Assembly (NCBI GenBank): GCA_964603125.1
Contig: CAZRUA010000058.1
Location: forward strand, 1 to 21,774
Origin: CAZRUA01 sp964603125
Lineage (GTDB): Bacteria; Bacteroidota; Bacteroidia; B-17B0; Aurantibacillaceae
Direction: 5' to 3'
Length of the DNA: 21,774 nt
The translations under genes and the position numbers were made by a program. The first letter of the stretch is position 1. The number at the start of each line of letters is the position of its first letter. The notes under the pieces are model-generated. The model saw nothing but the letters and a program-made list of their open reading frames with translations, had not been told where the DNA came from and ran no database searches. Shown piece after piece: positions 1 through 8,400 of this stretch.

Positions 1-226
1 TGGAAATAGGAATTTGAAGTGAAAAATTCCCTGTAGCCAGCAGACGCATCCCTGCCGTAATATTTTGCAGTGGCGATAAAATTTGCCTTGCCATCAAAAA
101 TGCTAAAAAAAGTGATAGCAACAGCGCAAATGCCATAATCCATAAATAGCCTTGCAACTGACTTTCCATGAAATTGACTAATAGCAAATCGGTAATAATA
201 GGGTTGGGTTTGACAATTAGCCAGCC
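1..226 (-). CDS. Sensor histidine kinase fragment (BaeS-like, TM + HAMP), truncated at both ends
   Basis: Seen: one minus-strand frame (codons starting at 238 and running to 2) is open throughout. It gives a short extracytoplasmic piece (GWLIVKPNPIITDLL), a leucine-rich transmembrane helix (MAFALLLSLFLAFLMA), then RQILSPLQNITAGMRLLATG followed by NFSLQIPI. Family knowledge: a TM helix leading straight into a basic, Pro-containing HAMP helix with LATGNF is the membrane-exit region of BaeS/CpxA-type two-component kinases, and the wording is closest to gammaproteobacterial BaeS as I remember it. The DHp and ATPase domains would lie left of base 1. The sensor side is cut at the join near 226-232. 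GC is about 40%, against about 28% in the next 120 bases. Inference: this piece does not belong to the same genome neighbourhood, or probably the same organism, as the rest of the window. Confidence 0.75.
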
Positions 227-240
227 GATGGTACTGGTTT
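220..240. other. Probable chimeric junction
   Basis: Left of this point the minus strand codes for a kinase. Right of it the plus strand codes for the second half of a response-regulator receiver domain, which begins mid-domain at D-G-T-G-F-D-L (227). The plus frame meets a stop (TAG, 218-220) immediately upstream, and no start codon could restore the missing ~50 receiver residues. Base composition changes at the same place. Both genes are truncated by one breakpoint, which fits an assembly chimera or an illegitimate recombination scar. The exact base is uncertain because the sequence at 224-238 can be read in either gene. Confidence 0.7.
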
Positions 241-802
241 TGATTTAGTAAAAAAACTAGGTAATTATAATTTTCAACTGGTCTTCATTACCGCTTTTGA
301 TAAATATGCCATTGATGCTTTTAGATTAAGCGCTATTGATTTCCTATTAAAACCAATCGATTCGGAAGAATTAGTAAAATGTGTAAACAAAGCAAGAAAA
401 AACATATTGTCAAAAACGATTGAGACTCAATACAAAAATTTACAAGAGAATCTTGGTTCAATAATTTTTGCCGACAGAAAAATGGTTTTAAAAGATAGCG
501 AGTCTATTTATGTTATAAAAGTTGCTGATATTATCTATTGCATGGCTGATGGGGCGTACACGGTATTTTATCTTCAAGGCGACCGAAAAATAGTAATTTC
601 TAAAAATCTAAAAGAATACTCCGATTTACTTGAGCAGTATGGTTTTGTAAAACCACATCGTTCTTACCTAATTAATGTGCGTTGTATTTCAAGGTTTGAT
701 AAAACTGAAGGTGGTTCTCTAGTTATGGAGAATAACTTAATCATTCCTGTTTCAGGTCGTAAAAAAGAAGAAATTCTACAGGTGTTAAATAACCTTTCCT
801 AG
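227..802 (+). CDS. LytTR-family response regulator, 5'-truncated
   Basis: The frame is open from 227, well before the internal TTG at 407, so that TTG is not the true start. Counting from 227 (191 residues): 1-60 is the C-terminal half of a CheY-like receiver, with the conserved Thr in VFITAFD (T22) and the conserved Lys in LLKPID (K42). A short linker follows. About 85-190 is a LytTR DNA-binding domain with the diagnostic F-V-K-P-H-R-S-Y-L-I-N motif (H144, R145). The phosphoacceptor Asp, normally five residues before the D-G-T-G-F stretch, lies beyond the breakpoint and is missing here. Family knowledge: such regulators pair with LytS/YehU-type membrane kinases, usually encoded next to them in Bacteroidota. 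No such partner is visible, and the kinase fragment upstream is of another class and strand. The intact gene probably encoded ~240 residues. Confidence 0.9.
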   Translation, partial: DGTGFDLVKKLGNYNFQLVFITAFDKYAIDAFRLSAIDFLLKPIDSEELVKCVNKARKNILSKTIETQYKNLQENLGSIIFADRKMVLKDSESIYVIKVADIIYCMADGAYTVFYLQGDRKIVISKNLKEYSDLLEQYGFVKPHRSYLINVRCISRFDKTEGGSLVMENNLIIPVSGRKKEEILQVLNNLS

Positions 803-956
803 TGCTTTTTGTGCTTTCCTAAACTCAAATTAAGCGTTCATACATTTTATACCAGCGCTAACATAATCACTATTTTCATATTAGCTCTAAATTCTACTTT
901 TATGTATTGTAGTTTGGTGTGGCATTCACGCTGAGTTTATATTACTAAAAAAGTGT

Positions 957-2249
957 ATGAAAACAAGAATAACCTTTTCAATTTTTATTGTGTTCTTTTT
1001 AGGACTTAGTTCTTATTCCCAATCATTATCAAAAATGGGAGAAAACTATATAAAACAATACAATACTAGTATTGGTAAAATTAAAAGTATGGAGCCCGGA
1101 AGCCCAAAATTAAAAGGAGAAATAGCTAACGCTGAAAGAATTATCGCCTCTCTTAAAAAATCTGATCCTAATTATAATACTAGTACCTTATACTCGGAAT
1201 TGGAAACCTATAAAAGTAGTTCTTCTACTACATTATCAAATAATGGGAAAACCTATTTGAAAGAAATTGAGAAAAGGTTTGAAACCCTAGATAATATGGA
1301 TGCTGGTAGTAAAACCTATCAAGACGAAATAGTTATTGCAAAAAGAAACATTGATTATTTATCAAAATCAGACCCAAATTACGACATTTTATCCTTAGAA
1401 GAGAAGCTGGAGAGTTATAAATCAAATCTTAAAACAGCTACTACTAAAAATCAAAAGCAATTGAAAAGTCAACAATCATTGGACTCGGAACTTAACACTT
1501 ATTTGAGTTTTGAAATTAGTTTTACCTATAATCGTGACGAGCTAAATGCTAATCAGGAAGAGGCGCTTAAATTTGAAAAAGAATTTAGTGAATACCTTAA
1601 CAATAATTTGGCTAAAGATCCTAATGCCAATCTTATACTACCAAAGATTGAAGAAAATTGGTTGGAAGGAAGTATCGACAAAGAAACTATTGAATCCTAT
1701 CCTGAGAGTATTAAAACCAGTACTAGCGCTTCTTACTCAGAAAACGAGTATAACAGAATAAAAGTAATTAATACTAAATGGAAATTATTAAGCAAGGTTT
1801 TTCCTGAAAGTGAAGTTTTAAAAGGGGCTGTTCAAGAAACGGATAACTTATTGCAGCTTGAAGGAGGAAAAGAAGGTGTTTTAAAACTCGTTGCAAAAAA
1901 TAAATTGGAGAATGCTAAAAAATTAAGAATGACTCCGGCAGCTTTAAACGACGCCTCTATAAATCAGCTAATCAATAAAGCTTTAAAAGAATGTAATCAT
2001 GCTAAATCAAGAACTATTGTTAAGATAAACATCGTAAGTTCTAGTTGGGCTATTCAAAAAAATGAAATAACAGGTAAAATCATAAGCAGAGCCTTAACGT
2101 TTGAAGCAGCTCTAAAAAACAGTGATGGGACTTGTGTTCTACTAAAATCTAGCTGGTATCAAGAAGATTATAATGGTTCATCATACGGCAAAGGATATAT
2201 AACTCATGGTGATATTTATGATATAATTTGCGAAAACATAAACAAATAA
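957..2249 (+). CDS. Secreted protein with two helical repeats and a C-terminal domain shared with the next gene
   Basis: I do not recognise a named family. Residues 1-22 are a signal peptide (basic start, hydrophobic core, S-Y-S-Q end). Two related ~60-residue helical repeats lie at about 30-90 and 99-157; their shared signature is K-S-D-P-N-Y, then a Leu-rich helix ending L-E-x-Y-K. A charged helical middle (175-345) contains two Asn-rich loops. The last ~75 residues hold SSSWAIQKNEITGKIISR (361-378), a Cys at 393 and H-G-D-I near 417-420. The same order of elements is found in the neighbour, which starts 4 bp downstream, so the two are very likely co-transcribed paralogs. There is no lipobox and no T9SS tail, so a periplasmic location is most likely. 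No catalytic motif is visible. ATG at 957 is the only start that supplies the signal peptide. Confidence 0.85.
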   Translation: MKTRITFSIFIVFFLGLSSYSQSLSKMGENYIKQYNTSIGKIKSMEPGSPKLKGEIANAERIIASLKKSDPNYNTSTLYSELETYKSSSSTTLSNNGKTYLKEIEKRFETLDNMDAGSKTYQDEIVIAKRNIDYLSKSDPNYDILSLEEKLESYKSNLKTATTKNQKQLKSQQSLDSELNTYLSFEISFTYNRDELNANQEEALKFEKEFSEYLNNNLAKDPNANLILPKIEENWLEGSIDKETIESYPESIKTSTSASYSENEYNRIKVINTKWKLLSKVFPESEVLKGAVQETDNLLQLEGGKEGVLKLVAKNKLENAKKLRMTPAALNDASINQLINKALKECNHAKSRTIVKINIVSSSWAIQKNEITGKIISRALTFEAALKNSDGTCVLLKSSWYQEDYNGSSYGKGYITHGDIYDIICENINK

Positions 2250-2253
2250 TAAA

Positions 2254-3582
2254 ATGAAAAATAAAATATTAACGCTTAGCATTTTATGCGCATTTGGAGT
2301 TAATGCTCAATTAATTAAAATTAAGAAGCCAGATTTATCTTCAACTAAGAAAGATCCCGTTGAATCTTCAACAACAAGTAAAGCTCAAGTATACATTGAT
2401 GGGGCAAAAGCAAGTATCAAAAAATTGGATGAAAAATTACAAGATCCCAATTGGGGAAACAGTAGTTTTGAAGCTGGTTTTAACTCAGAACTCGAGAATT
2501 TAGCCTCGAAAATAAAATCCATTAAACGCGATGATCCTAAGTACAACACAAGTGAGTTTGAGGAAAAACATAACTCGTTTCAAAAAGCTATGGAGCAAGG
2601 ATTAAAGGAGGTAAAGGATAAGAATGCGGCTATTGCAAGTGAGAGAGAGAAGAATGAAAAAAATGCCGAAAAGGCAAAACACGATGAGCTACATAAAAAA
2701 ATTAAGGATGAAGGTATTACTTCTGTTTTGCACACTAAAAATGTAGGGAAAATAGTTTTTTCCAATATGGAAATTTCAAAAACATCACCTGTCGAATCGT
2801 CTTTAAAAACAGATTTTGACATTAATAAATCAATACACTTTCGTGTATACTTAAAGGAATCGATATTTAACACGCTTGTTTCCGAATATAATCCTGATTT
2901 TTTAGCAAGGGATTCTAAGTTTAGGGTGAAATTTTATATTGATGGAAATTTAGCATATAATAAATCATTAAGCCTGAATGGCACAGAAAAAACATATATG
3001 AATGAGGATTCAAAAAAGGTGAGCACAACCTTTGCTGGTATACTTGATTTTAAAGATGATGCAATTGGTAGTTTCGAATTTATAGAAATGGCAAAACGAA
3101 ATGAAGGTGCTTTAACAGTTGGAAATCATAAACTCAAGATTGAGATATATGCTGGGCACATGTCAACTCAAAATGAGATTGGAGAAATGCTAGCAAATGG
3201 AGAAATTAATTTAAATGTGGTAAAAGGTTATGTTGATCCGAAGAACTATGTTATTTGTATGCCAACCTCCAAAAAGAAGGATCCTGCACTTGAAGCGAAA
3301 TTTATGACTGAAGTTAAAAAGTACATGGTAAATAATAATTTGAAAGGAACGGCAAAGAGTTTAGTGTTAAGAAGTACTGATTGGGAAATTGAAAAAAATG
3401 AATATACAGGCAGAATTATATCTCGAACAATGTATGCAGCAGTAGGGATAAGTGATGAAACTAAATGCACTTTTAAAGTATTTAGCTTTACACAATTTTG
3501 GGATGGAAATACATACCAGTCAACTATAAGTGTTGAAACAACCAGTGGTGGAGGCGATATTTTTTGCGATTGCATGCGTTAA
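2254..3582 (+). CDS. Secreted paralog of the preceding gene, with one helical repeat, a coiled coil and the shared C-terminal domain
   Basis: Signal peptide 1-19 (cleavage after G-V-N-A, before Q20). A Thr/Ser/Lys-rich linker is followed by one copy of the helical repeat (about 46-113) with the signature K-R-D-D-P-K-Y-N-T-S. A strongly charged coiled coil occupies 115-153. Residues ~163-325 are beta-rich (KIVFSNMEIS, FRVKFYIDGNLAYNKS, HKLKIEIYAG) and may form an immunoglobulin- or jelly-roll-like fold; the preceding gene lacks this part. The C-terminus repeats the shared domain: TDWEIEKNEYTGRIISR at 375-391, a Cys at 404, and G-G-G-D-I-F-C at the end. No known enzyme motif is visible. It starts 4 bp after the preceding stop, so it is in the same operon. 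The insertion of a beta domain between shared ends suggests divergence after duplication plus domain gain. Confidence 0.85.
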   Translation: MKNKILTLSILCAFGVNAQLIKIKKPDLSSTKKDPVESSTTSKAQVYIDGAKASIKKLDEKLQDPNWGNSSFEAGFNSELENLASKIKSIKRDDPKYNTSEFEEKHNSFQKAMEQGLKEVKDKNAAIASEREKNEKNAEKAKHDELHKKIKDEGITSVLHTKNVGKIVFSNMEISKTSPVESSLKTDFDINKSIHFRVYLKESIFNTLVSEYNPDFLARDSKFRVKFYIDGNLAYNKSLSLNGTEKTYMNEDSKKVSTTFAGILDFKDDAIGSFEFIEMAKRNEGALTVGNHKLKIEIYAGHMSTQNEIGEMLANGEINLNVVKGYVDPKNYVICMPTSKKKDPALEAKFMTEVKKYMVNNNLKGTAKSLVLRSTDWEIEKNEYTGRIISRTMYAAVGISDETKCTFKVFSFTQFWDGNTYQSTISVETTSGGGDIFCDCMR

Positions 3583-3651
3583 CTACTAACTGTATTCCTC
3601 CTTTAGAGTTCTGTTAAATATTGCCTAACTATAAAGAATAAATATAAACAC

Positions 3652-4143
3652 ATGAAATTTTTAAAAATACTACTATTAATAAATTCCTATTCCTTACTTA
3701 TTTCTTGTAGTAGTGAACCTTCTGAGAAAAACATGTTTTCGTCCATTACAGATACTTTGGCGGGTCAAAACAAAAAAGGTGCTGAATCCACAGGAATTAA
3801 AACAAATCAAATTTTTAAAGGAAAAGTTATTGTGATTTTATCCGAAAAATTGAATAAAGATTCTACTAATCTTCACCTTCAAGATTATGAGCAAAATGGC
3901 AAATCATTTATTCCGTTTTTTACTTCTATAGAAAACTATAACGAATCAACCAAAGGGCAAATAATAAACGAAAAAATTGAAATCGATGGAATATTCTTGT
4001 TATCTGTGTTAAAGGGTGATGTAACTTTAAGGCAAAATCCTAGTTTAAAAGACGACAGAGAATATAATTTAAAGAGTTTACAGGAAGAATATAGTAAGGA
4101 AATCGAAAATATTAAATCAAAAATGGGTAGTAATACAAACTAG
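3652..4143 (+). CDS. Lipoprotein with an SseB-like domain
   Basis: Residues 1-18 are a lipoprotein signal and the lipobox is L-I-S-C with Cys19, so the protein is probably membrane-anchored. Residues ~72-150 resemble the SseB N-terminal domain: NLHLQDYEQNGKSFIPFFTS parallels the E. coli SseB stretch with a Gln-x-Trp-Glu core followed by S-V-I-P-F-F-T-S-L-E, and L-R-Q-N-P-S-L-K-D-D-R-E-Y parallels the later Leu-x-Asn...Gly-Lys-Glu segment. The SseB call rests on remembered family patterns, not an alignment. SseB domains are usually cytoplasmic and of uncertain role, so an exported version is unusual. The short spacing (69 bp) after the two paralogs suggests the same transcription unit or a linked function. 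The C-terminal ~20 residues form a charged helix. Function is unknown. Confidence 0.75.
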   Translation: MKFLKILLLINSYSLLISCSSEPSEKNMFSSITDTLAGQNKKGAESTGIKTNQIFKGKVIVILSEKLNKDSTNLHLQDYEQNGKSFIPFFTSIENYNESTKGQIINEKIEIDGIFLLSVLKGDVTLRQNPSLKDDREYNLKSLQEEYSKEIENIKSKMGSNTN

Positions 4144-4167
4144 TAGTCTTTTACTTTTGATAGCAAA

Positions 4168-4187
4168 TAAATAAGGCACCTTATTTA
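4168..4187. repeat. 20-bp perfect palindrome (9-bp arms, CA centre)
   Basis: Arms TAAATAAGG (4168-4176) and CCTTATTTA (4179-4187) are exact reverse complements around a 2-nt centre. It lies 24 bp after the lipoprotein stop and 44 bp before the next start. There is no run of T after it, so a classical intrinsic terminator is not supported. It could be a weak hairpin at the operon boundary or a dyad protein-binding site upstream of the next gene. Confidence 0.4.
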
Positions 4188-4231
4188 AAACCCAATCTTG
4201 AGCAAACCACAGCTTCTAATATTTTACAAAA

Positions 4232-5185
4232 ATGCATTTAAAATCTCTATACATAAGTTACTTACTTATTATCACCTTTCATTTTTGTGGGATACAATTC
4301 ACTTTTGCTCAGCCTGGCGACCATCCATTTTCTGTTGTTACATTTGATGCAAGTGGGTATCATACTAATTTTAAAATTTACTCTTGTTCTGCCAAGTATC
4401 CTTATAGCTCCGAACGTTCAGACTCGTTAGAAGTTGTTTGGAAACCCGATTTAAAATCTCTAAAAATAATCGATACGCTTGAATTAGTAGAGATTACTAA
4501 TGAAACCTTGAGATTTCCATACTCCCATTATTTTAGAGGGAAATCATGTTTAACAACCAATATTTTAATGATTATCAGAGATAATACAGACACCATGCTT
4601 ATATCAACAGCCGGTGCTGACCCTTACGCATTACTATTAAACCATACGAGTAATGAACATAATTTGCCTTTCCTATATCCGTTTCAAAGAGGACTGTTTT
4701 ATCTTCAAAAATTAATCTCAAACCTAAGTGCAAAAAGTTTGTTTTTTCTTGCACACCGTGATTATTTCTTAAATTACTATTCTTCACCAAAACAGGTTAT
4801 TTCCATGCCCTCAGAAAATCACATTTCGTATCTAAAAATGAATAAACAAATTTATAATTCAAATGATACTATTAGTATTGTATTAACCGGTACTGTATTA
4901 AATAATGGTGGTTGCGGAGGCGGTAGTATTATCTGGACTTTACAAAAATTAGAAAATGAAAATTGGATTATTGTAACTGATAATTGTTGCGATCAGATGG
5001 ATTGTGGCATTGGACCGTCGCGCTTGCATAATACAACGATTCCCTTATTTTTACTTAAAGACAATATTAATGAACGTATAGCCACATATCCTATGCAAAG
5101 AAAAATGACTAAAGGTAAATATAGAGTTATTGTTTATGACGACATTTATCAGCTTTATTTTTCTGATGCATTTTATCTCGAATGA
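4232..5185 (+). CDS. Secreted Cys-rich protein of unknown function
   Basis: Signal peptide 1-26 (hydrophobic core, T-F-A before Q27). The mature part has about 290 residues. The N-terminal half (30-185) includes aromatic beta-strands and a Tyr-rich segment around 172-184. The C-terminal third (~198-317) reads like an immunoglobulin-type beta domain: strand NDTISIVLTGTVLNNGG, a Cys/Gly cluster C-G-G-G-S (228-232), strand S-I-I-W-T-L-Q-K-L, a second cluster with Cys252, Cys253 and Cys258, and a final G-K-Y-R-V-I-V-Y-D-D strand pair typical of the last strands of Ig-like domains. The Cys clusters could form disulfides or bind metal. No lipobox, T9SS tail or catalytic motif is seen. The spacing to the preceding gene is 88 bp and includes a palindrome, so it may have its own promoter. 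Confidence 0.75.
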   Translation: MHLKSLYISYLLIITFHFCGIQFTFAQPGDHPFSVVTFDASGYHTNFKIYSCSAKYPYSSERSDSLEVVWKPDLKSLKIIDTLELVEITNETLRFPYSHYFRGKSCLTTNILMIIRDNTDTMLISTAGADPYALLLNHTSNEHNLPFLYPFQRGLFYLQKLISNLSAKSLFFLAHRDYFLNYYSSPKQVISMPSENHISYLKMNKQIYNSNDTISIVLTGTVLNNGGCGGGSIIWTLQKLENENWIIVTDNCCDQMDCGIGPSRLHNTTIPLFLLKDNINERIATYPMQRKMTKGKYRVIVYDDIYQLYFSDAFYLE

Positions 5186-5470
5186 GTAAAATTAATTAAA
5201 TACTTTTTATAACTTAAAGGTGTTTAGTTGAATAGCAACCTCAACAGTAAAATTATCCGTTTGCTTTTTATTAGATTAGATTTTACTTATTTCACTCTCA
5301 TTTATTTGCTTTTGTAATAAAAGCTCGAAATAATATTTATTTAAACATTACAATACATTCCTCAAATCAATTTTAGCATTCGTAAAAGTGAAACCACCGT
5401 TTACCAATCTGAACAATTACTGTTTAAGTAATGTTTTAATATTACATTAAAAACAGATAATCATTTTAAT
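5186..5470. other. AT-rich intergenic region upstream of the RCC1 gene
   Basis: No coding sequence is seen. Two small AT-rich hairpins lie just before the next start: ATTACT/AGTAAT (5416-5421 with 5427-5432) and TTTTAAT/ATTAAAA (5434-5440 with 5446-5452). A TTTG (5311-5314) with TAATATTT (5331-5338) is a poor match to the Bacteroidota -33/-7 promoter pair: the -7 element lacks the final TTTG and the spacing is short. None of these is convincing in DNA this AT-rich. Confidence 0.3.
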
Positions 5471-8400
5471 ATGGGTAAGACAACTAAAACGCTTGCTGTT
5501 ATTTGCCTTTTGTGGCAAGTAATAAATGTAGGAGCACAAACAAACAGAAGCAATCAAAAAAAATCTTCGGCTTATGCTAACAATTATCAAAGTAAGGCAT
5601 TAGGAAATACGCATACTTTAGAAATTAGAAATGGAACTTTGTGGGCTTATGGTAGAAATGTATTTGGTCAGTTAGGAGATGGCACAACCACCAACAGAAA
5701 TACAGCAGTTCAAATTGGAACAGATAATACGTGGATTTCTGTATCAGGAGGGATGCTACATTCTTTGGGTTTAAAAGCTGATGGTACGTTGTGGGCTTGG
5801 GGATATAATTCTAACGGGCAGTTAGGAGATGGCTCCACCACAAATTCTTTGTCTCCTATTCAAATTGGGACTGACAATAAATGGGTAAGTGTTAGTGCGG
5901 GGGGGTGGTTTTCGCTGGGATTAAAATCGGACGGTACGTTGTGGGCTTGGGGTATTAATGGAACAGGTCAACTTGGTGATGGCACTACTGTTGATAAATT
6001 AGTTCCTGTGCAAATAGGTACAGATAACAAATGGGTTCAAATTTGTTCAGGGTCATCTCATACACTTGCATTAAAATCAGATGGAACACTCTGGGCCTGG
6101 GGTGGTAATGGCCAAGGTAATTTGGGAGATGGAACTAACATAAATAAAACAAGTCCTACTCAGATTGGTACGGATAATAAATGGGCATGTGTTGCAGCTG
6201 GATCAAATCATTCTTTAGGATTGAAAATTGATGGCACGCTTTGGGCTTGGGGAAATAACACTAATGGGCAATTAGGTGATGGAACAAATACCAACTCAAA
6301 TAATCCGATGCAAATTGGAAGCAGCAATAATTGGTTGTCAATAGCTGCGGGGCAATTTCACTCATTAGCTATAAAAACAAATGGTACGCTTTGGGCTTGG
6401 GGAGGTAATTCCGATGGACAATTAGGTGACGGAACAAATACGAACATAAACACCCCAATACAGATTGGTACAAATAACAATTGGGTAAATGTTTGCACAT
6501 CCAAAGCAGGGGGTTCTTCATCGGGCCTTAAGGCCGATGGATTTAAATATAATTGGGGTTACAATGGATTTGGGCAATTAGGCGATGCAACTACCATTAG
6601 TAAAAACTCTCCAATAAACATCGGTTCAGATGATAAATGGTTAAGTATTTCTTCTTCTGCTAGCCATAGCGTTGCAGTAAGAACGAATGGTACATTATGG
6701 GCTTGGGGATCAAATCAAATGGGTCAGCTTGGTATTGGAAACACAACAAACAAAACTGTTCCTACACAAATAGGTACAAGCAATGATTGGGTTAGCTCAG
6801 CAACAGGGCAATTTCACTCCATTGCCTTAAAAGCAGATGGAACTTTATGGGCGTGGGGAGATAATTCGCTCAACCAGCTTGGTGATGGAACAACAGTAAA
6901 TAAAACAAGTCCTATTCAAATTGGCACATCTAATAATTGGGTTTCAATCTATTCTTCTGGTTATTTTTCTTGTGCATTAAAGTCCGATGGTACGCTTTGG
7001 ATTTGGGGAAATACAATATCAGGAACAGTTCAAACACCAACTCAAGTTGGAACTGATAATACATGGACAACAATTTCTTGTGGGGTAAACCATGTACTTG
7101 GGTTAAAATCAAATGGGACACTTTGGGCTTGGGGAGATAACTCTAGTGGACAATTAGGGGATGGTACAACAACTTTAAAATCTAATCCTGTTCAAATTGG
7201 CATCGATACAAAATGGACGAATATTGCTGCCGGAGCAAGCCATTCATTAGCAAGGAAATGTGACGGAACTCTTTGGTCTTGGGGAGCAAATGCTAACGGG
7301 CAATTAGGTTTAGGTAACACTACAGGTACAACATCCCCTAATCAAGTTGGAGCAGACAATACGTGGGTGAATATATATTCAGGAACTTATCATAATTCTG
7401 CTATCAAATCAAACGGCACGTATTGGGCTTTTGGAGGTAACTCCTTTTCACAATTAGGTGATGGTTCAACAACAGATAAAACAAGTCCCGTCCAAATTGG
7501 TTCAAACAATAATTGGGTTCATGCTGCCCTAGGCGGATCATTTAGTAATGGCTTAAAAGCTGATAGAAATTTAAGATGTGCAACAGGTTTTAATGGACAG
7601 GGTCAGCTAGGTGATGGAACAACATTAACATCCACATCATTTAATTGTATTTGCTTAACACCAAGTGCACCAACTAATACAACTGCTAATAACAATTTAA
7701 CTGTTTGTAGTGGCAGTAATACTTCTTTATCTGTATCTCCGGTAAATGGCAATATAAGTTGGTACAATGCAATATTTGGAGGTACTTATTTAGGAAGTGG
7801 TGCTACTTTTATTACACCAACATTAACAACACCAACAACTTATTATGCTCAAGACTCATCCATCTGTGGTGCTAGTACCAGAACAAGTATTACAGTAATG
7901 GTTAACTCATTACCAAATGTAACTGCTAATGCTACTAATAATCCAGTTTGTAGTGGTAGTCCAGTTTCATTAACAGGTAGTGGTGCAAATAGCTATGTTT
8001 GGTCGGGAGGTATAACCAACGGAATATCATTTAACCCAACAACAACTGCAACTTACTTTGTGGTTGGTGTTGATGCAAACGGTTGTTCAAACACAAGTTC
8101 TATTGTACTCAATGTTAACCCACTTCCAACTGTGGTTGCAAACGCATCATCAACTTCATTGTGTGCAGGTGATTCTTTAACATTAACTGGTTCGGGTGCT
8201 GTTAGCTATTTTTGGCCAGGTTCACTTGGTCCAATTCCTGATGGTGTTGCTTTTGTTCCTACAACATCTTCAAACTATACCGTTACTGGTACTGATGCAA
8301 ATGGCTGTACAAACACTGCCTCAATTGCTGTAACCGTTACTTCTATTAATACAGGGATTTCGGCTTCATCATTAACGATATCTTCTCTTCAAAATGGTGC

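Noticed and set aside
407..409. TTG at 407 as the start of a 131-residue regulator
   Set aside because: The same frame continues upstream to 227 with clear receiver-domain sequence, so this TTG is internal.
803..956. Promoter for the secreted paralog operon
   Set aside because: A near match (TAGTTTG around 911) lacks one base of the TAnnTTTG spacing and has no convincing -33 partner, so no call was made.
2580..3575. Minus-strand open frames of 97 and 109 residues
   Set aside because: Both lie wholly antisense to the second secreted paralog, which has a signal peptide and consistent domain structure.
5600..7654. Regularly spaced repeats as a CRISPR array or satellite
   Set aside because: The 150-bp period is coding throughout, and variation follows codon positions and RCC1 motifs. 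Units have no separate repeat/spacer structure.
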